A program made the position numbers and the translations under genes. DNA of 64,000 nucleotides. It comes from Nocardia brasiliensis ATCC 700358. GTDB taxonomy: Bacteria > Actinomycetota > Actinomycetes > Mycobacteriales > Mycobacteriaceae. Below the pieces are notes generated by a model, which was not told where the DNA came from, did no database searches, and was given only the letters and a program-made list of their open reading frames with translations. The DNA lies in contig NC_018681.1 in NCBI RefSeq assembly GCF_000250675.2, positions 1,178,001-1,242,000 on the forward strand. The letters are read 5' to 3'. This document shows positions 61,325 to 64,000 of this stretch, piece by piece (position 1 is the stretch's first letter; every line of letters starts with the position of its first letter).

Positions 61325-62347
61325 GTGCAGGTGATCGACAACATCCAGGCCGGGATCGAACGACGGATCCAGAAGCGGCCGTGGCTCGACCATTTGGTGC
61401 GAGCGGGCGGACGGTATCAACGGCAGCGCGGTGACTACTACGCCGCGGGCATCACGTATTTCACCGTGCTGTCGCTGTTTCCGTTGCTGATGGTCGCCTT
61501 CGCGATCGCGGGCTTCGTGCTGACGAGCAATCCCGATCTGCTCGGCGAGCTGCAGGCCAAGATCGTCGACAACATTCCCGGCGAGCTCGGCACCCAGCTG
61601 AACGAGCTGGTCGACAAGGCCGTCGACTCCCGCGGCACGGTCGGCGTCATCGGTCTGCTGGCCGGGCTCTACACCGGGCTCGGCTGGATGGCGAACCTGC
61701 GCGCGGCGCTCACCGAACAGTGGGAGCAGAAGAGCGAGGAGCAGAACTGGTTCCTGGCGAAACTGTCCGATCTCGGCGCGCTGCTCGGACTCGGCTTGGC
61801 TTTCGTTGTCTCTCTTGGTCTTTCCGCACTCGCGTCCAGCACCCTCGGGGCTCGGCTGCTGATCAGCCTCGGCCTTTCGCACCTGCCGGGCGCGCGGCTG
61901 CTGTTGGCACTGGTCTCGATCTTCCTCGGTTTTCTCGCGTCCTGGGCGGTGTTCGCCTGGATGATCGCGCGGCTGCCGCGCGAGCCGGTCACGTTGAAGA
62001 GTGCCGCGAAGGCGGCGGCGCTGGCCGCCCTGGTCTTCGAGGTCTTCAAGTTCGTCGCCTCGATCTACCTGCGCACCGTGCTGTCCAGCCCGGCCGGCGC
62101 GGCGTTCGGCTCGATCATCGGCCTGATGGTCTTCAGCTACATCACCTACCGCATCGTCCTGTTCGCCACCGCGTGGGCCGCCACCGCCTCCGACAACGAC
62201 CGCGACGCCGATATCCCGCCGCCACCCGCCGCTGTGATCGCGCCCCGGGTTTCCGCCCGGGAACTGTCCGTCGGCGCGGGCGCGACCTTCTTCGGTGCGG
62301 GAGCCCTTGCGGCCCTGGCGCTTTCGGGCCTGCGCCGCCGTCCCTGA
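61325..62347 (+). CDS. YihY/virulence factor BrkB family membrane protein
   Basis: 340 residues from the GTG at 61325. About six helices with the family start QRGDYYAAGITYFTVLSLFPLLMVAFA, NLRAALTEQWEQ and FKFVASIYLRTVLSSPAGAAFGSIIGLMVFSYITYRIVLF. Function unsettled (not RNase BN). It follows trpS by 39 bp and ends 37 bp before a convergent carboxypeptidase gene. Confidence 0.92.
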   Translation: MQVIDNIQAGIERRIQKRPWLDHLVRAGGRYQRQRGDYYAAGITYFTVLSLFPLLMVAFAIAGFVLTSNPDLLGELQAKIVDNIPGELGTQLNELVDKAVDSRGTVGVIGLLAGLYTGLGWMANLRAALTEQWEQKSEEQNWFLAKLSDLGALLGLGLAFVVSLGLSALASSTLGARLLISLGLSHLPGARLLLALVSIFLGFLASWAVFAWMIARLPREPVTLKSAAKAAALAALVFEVFKFVASIYLRTVLSSPAGAAFGSIIGLMVFSYITYRIVLFATAWAATASDNDRDADIPPPPAAVIAPRVSARELSVGAGATFFGAGALAALALSGLRRRP

Positions 62348-62384
62348 CTCGACCGTCGTTGTCCTGCTGCTCTGAAAAGCCTTG

Positions 62385-63674
62385 CTATCTGCGGCGATTG
62401 AGGCGGCGGGCGCCCAGGAGCAGGGCGAGGACCAGAATGGTGCCGCCCACTATCCAGACGGTACGGTCGGGTCCGTGAGAGTCGCCGGGAGCGGAGTCTG
62501 CCTGGGGGGCCGTGTCGCGAGGCGGCGGGGAGGCCAGGGCGGCACCGGTTTTCGACTGGTCGGGGGTGGCGCTGGGCAGTGTGCCGATGCTGGTACCGCG
62601 GGGCAGGGCGAAGCCGTAGTCGAGCAGGCGGGCGGCTTGATCGGTGGGGCGTAGCGGCCGGACATCGGCTTTGAGCAGGGTGACGACGAGCCGGCGGCCG
62701 TCGCGCTCGGCGGCGGCGACGAAGGTCTGCCTGGCGTCGTCGGTGAAACCGGTTTTGCCGCCGAGGGCGCCCTCGTAGTCGTAGAGCAGGTGATTGTCGT
62801 TGCCGATCGGGAAGCCGGGATGGTCCTTGTCGTCGGGGATCTTCGGGTTCGCGGGATAACCGGGGAAATCGACCTGTTCGGTGTGGATGAGTTCGGCGAA
62901 CAGCGGGATCGTCATGGCCTCCCGGAAGAGCACGGACAGGTCGTAGGCGGACGTGCTCATGCCGGGGCCGTCCAGCCCGGACGGGCTGGCCGCGCGAGTG
63001 TCCAAGGCGTGCAACGACTTCGCCAGCTCGTTCATCTTGGCGACGGTGGCCTCCTCGCCGCCCAGCTGGGTGGCGATGGCATGGGCCGCGTCGTTGCCGG
63101 ACGCCATGATCAGGGCCTGCATGAGCTGACGGTTGGTGTAGCGGCCGCCGGGGCCGATGCCGACCCGGGTGCCGTCGGCGTTCGCGTCGTCCTCGGTGCC
63201 GGTCACCACCTTGTTCAGGTCGAGGGTGCGCAGCGCGATGGTGGCGAGCAGCACCTTGATGGTGCTGGCCGGCCGATACCGGCCGTGCGGGTCCTTGGCG
63301 ACCAGGACCTCGCCGGTGTCCAGGTCCGACACCTGCCAGGCGGTGGCCGAAATATCCTGCGGCACAGCGGGTGCGCCCTTGGGCAGCACCAGTCCGCATT
63401 CGCCGAGCCTGCTGCCGCCGACGGGTGGGACGGGGACGGGCAGCGCGGTCGGCGCCGACTGCCCGGGCCGCGGCACCTCGGACTGGTCGATCGGCGGGGG
63501 CGGGCTGGTCTTCTGCGGGCACCCGTCGGTATTGGGCGTGCTGAACGGTGTCGTCGTCGTGCTCGTCGGCGCGGCGAACGACGGTACGGCGGCCAAGCCC
63601 GCGGTGACGGCCAGTGCGGCCAGCGCGGAACCGAGGCGAAGTGTGGCGCGGCGGCGCGACTCCCGGATCTTCAT
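62385..63674 (-). CDS. dacB: D-alanyl-D-alanine carboxypeptidase (DacB/PBP5 type)
   Basis: 429 residues. Signal peptide to ~residue 35, then a Pro-rich linker, and an SxxK active site at Ser137-Lys140 (PASTIK), SGN in MASGNDAA and KTG in GGKTGF. A C-terminal membrane helix (WIVGGTILVLALLLGARRL) anchors it. It trims peptidoglycan stem peptides. The ATG at 63674 matches the signal peptide. Confidence 0.93.
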   Translation of the reverse strand: MKIRESRRRATLRLGSALAALAVTAGLAAVPSFAAPTSTTTTPFSTPNTDGCPQKTSPPPPIDQSEVPRPGQSAPTALPVPVPPVGGSRLGECGLVLPKGAPAVPQDISATAWQVSDLDTGEVLVAKDPHGRYRPASTIKVLLATIALRTLDLNKVVTGTEDDANADGTRVGIGPGGRYTNRQLMQALIMASGNDAAHAIATQLGGEEATVAKMNELAKSLHALDTRAASPSGLDGPGMSTSAYDLSVLFREAMTIPLFAELIHTEQVDFPGYPANPKIPDDKDHPGFPIGNDNHLLYDYEGALGGKTGFTDDARQTFVAAAERDGRRLVVTLLKADVRPLRPTDQAARLLDYGFALPRGTSIGTLPSATPDQSKTGAALASPPPRDTAPQADSAPGDSHGPDRTVWIVGGTILVLALLLGARRLNRRR

Positions 63675-63746
63675 CGTTTGCGAGCGTAACGGTCGGCGCG
63701 GGCGGTGGCCGCGCACGCGTCCTGGCCGGGTATCGACAGACGCTAC

Positions 63747-63786
63747 TAAATGAGAGTTACTATCAAAAAGTAGTTTCTCTCATTTA
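63747..63786. promoter_or_regulatory. Long inverted repeat before the MFS gene, operator candidate
   Basis: Perfect 10-bp arms TAAATGAGAG (63747-63756) and CTCTCATTTA (63777-63786) around 20 bases that hold a second inner repeat (ACTA...TAGT). The AT-rich sequence stands out from the surroundings. It ends 10 bp before the MFS start. Confidence 0.75.
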
Positions 63787-63796
63787 CGGAGGGGTT

Positions 63797-64000
63797 GTGC
63801 AGACTGATTCGACTCGCCGCTGGCTGGCGCTCGGCGCGCTGGCGGTCGCGATGCTGACCATCGGGCTCGACGTGACGGTGCTGACCGTGGCGTTGCCCAC
63901 GCTTGCCATCGATCTGCAAGCGAATACCGCTGCGCTGCAATGGTTCAGCAGCGCGTACACGCTCGCGCTCGCCGCGGTGATGCTGCCCGCGGGCGCGCTC
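63797..64000 (+). CDS. MFS transporter, N-terminal part (gene continues beyond window)
   Basis: 68 codons visible from the GTG at 63797, which follows ACGGAGGGG. The start LALGALAVAMLTIGLDVTVLTVALPTLAIDLQANTAALQWFSSAYTLALA is that of a DHA2-type (EmrB/QacA) exporter, similar in type to the gene at 39.5 kb. Probably repressed by a factor bound to the long inverted repeat just before it. Confidence 0.85.
   Translation, partial: MQTDSTRRWLALGALAVAMLTIGLDVTVLTVALPTLAIDLQANTAALQWFSSAYTLALAAVMLPAGAL

Overview
The window is GC-rich, densely coded chromosomal DNA from a mycolic-acid actinomycete, most likely Nocardia or a close relative. This rests on gene content and order. Many genes follow the order of the Mycobacterium tuberculosis Rv3418c-Rv3330 stretch: groES, groEL1, whiB3, an Rv3415c-like gene, sigD-rsdA, an Rv3412-like gene, guaB2, guaB3, guaA, imuA'-imuB, dnaE2, the DUF3017 gene, metX, metY, icd1, trpS, yihY and a dacB1-type carboxypeptidase. 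There is no prophage, insertion sequence, CRISPR array or RNA gene that I could recognise. Several GTG/ATG starts sit about 7 nt after a -10-like hexamer, which suggests leaderless mRNAs.

Region by region. 1-9.5 kb: an Hsp70-family protein (cut by the window edge) diverges from CIRCE-groES-groEL1; then an ECF sigma factor of SigK type with an unusually short anti-sigma protein, WhiB3, an Rv3415c-like protein, and the SigD/RsdA pair. 9.5-15.7 kb: guanine nucleotide synthesis (guaB2, guaB3, guaA), interrupted by an alpha/beta-hydrolase that seems to lack two catalytic residues. 15.7-19.7 kb: a divergent PspC/toastrack membrane protein and a PspC-histidine kinase/response regulator pair, resembling a LiaFSR-type envelope stress system. 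19.8-30.3 kb: a Ser/Thr kinase, then the DNA-damage mutasome imuA'-imuB and dnaE2, each unit behind a LexA-type SOS box. A small helical protein gene is placed directly ahead of dnaE2 behind the second box.

30.3-35.8 kb: a repeat-tailed DUF4349 lipoprotein, DUF167, TrmL, a secreted protein, a CxxC carboxymuconolactone-decarboxylase-like protein, DUF3017, and an MpaB/DUF2236 gene diverging from a TetR gene. 35.9-38.6 kb: metY-metX, whose leader contains a SAM-IV riboswitch followed by a short ORF encoding Met-Cys-Cys-Cys; this looks like dual sensing of SAM and cysteine. 38.6-46.1 kb: TetR/MFS, icd, an imine-reductase-like enzyme diverging from a GlxA-type AraC regulator, and a second MFS.

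46.1-53.9 kb: a TetR gene, an NCS1 permease and a five-gene lipid/acyl-CoA operon (SCP2-type thiolase, SRPBCC, MaoC, SDR, acyl-CoA dehydrogenase). The TetR gene and the operon share an 18-bp operator. 54-58.6 kb: hydrolases, a heptad-repeat coiled-coil protein, and a tightly overlapped xth, secreted RNase, barstar cluster. 58.6-64 kb: a second TetR/MpaB divergent pair with a clear operator array, trpS, yihY, a D-Ala-D-Ala carboxypeptidase, and the start of another MFS gene behind a long inverted repeat.
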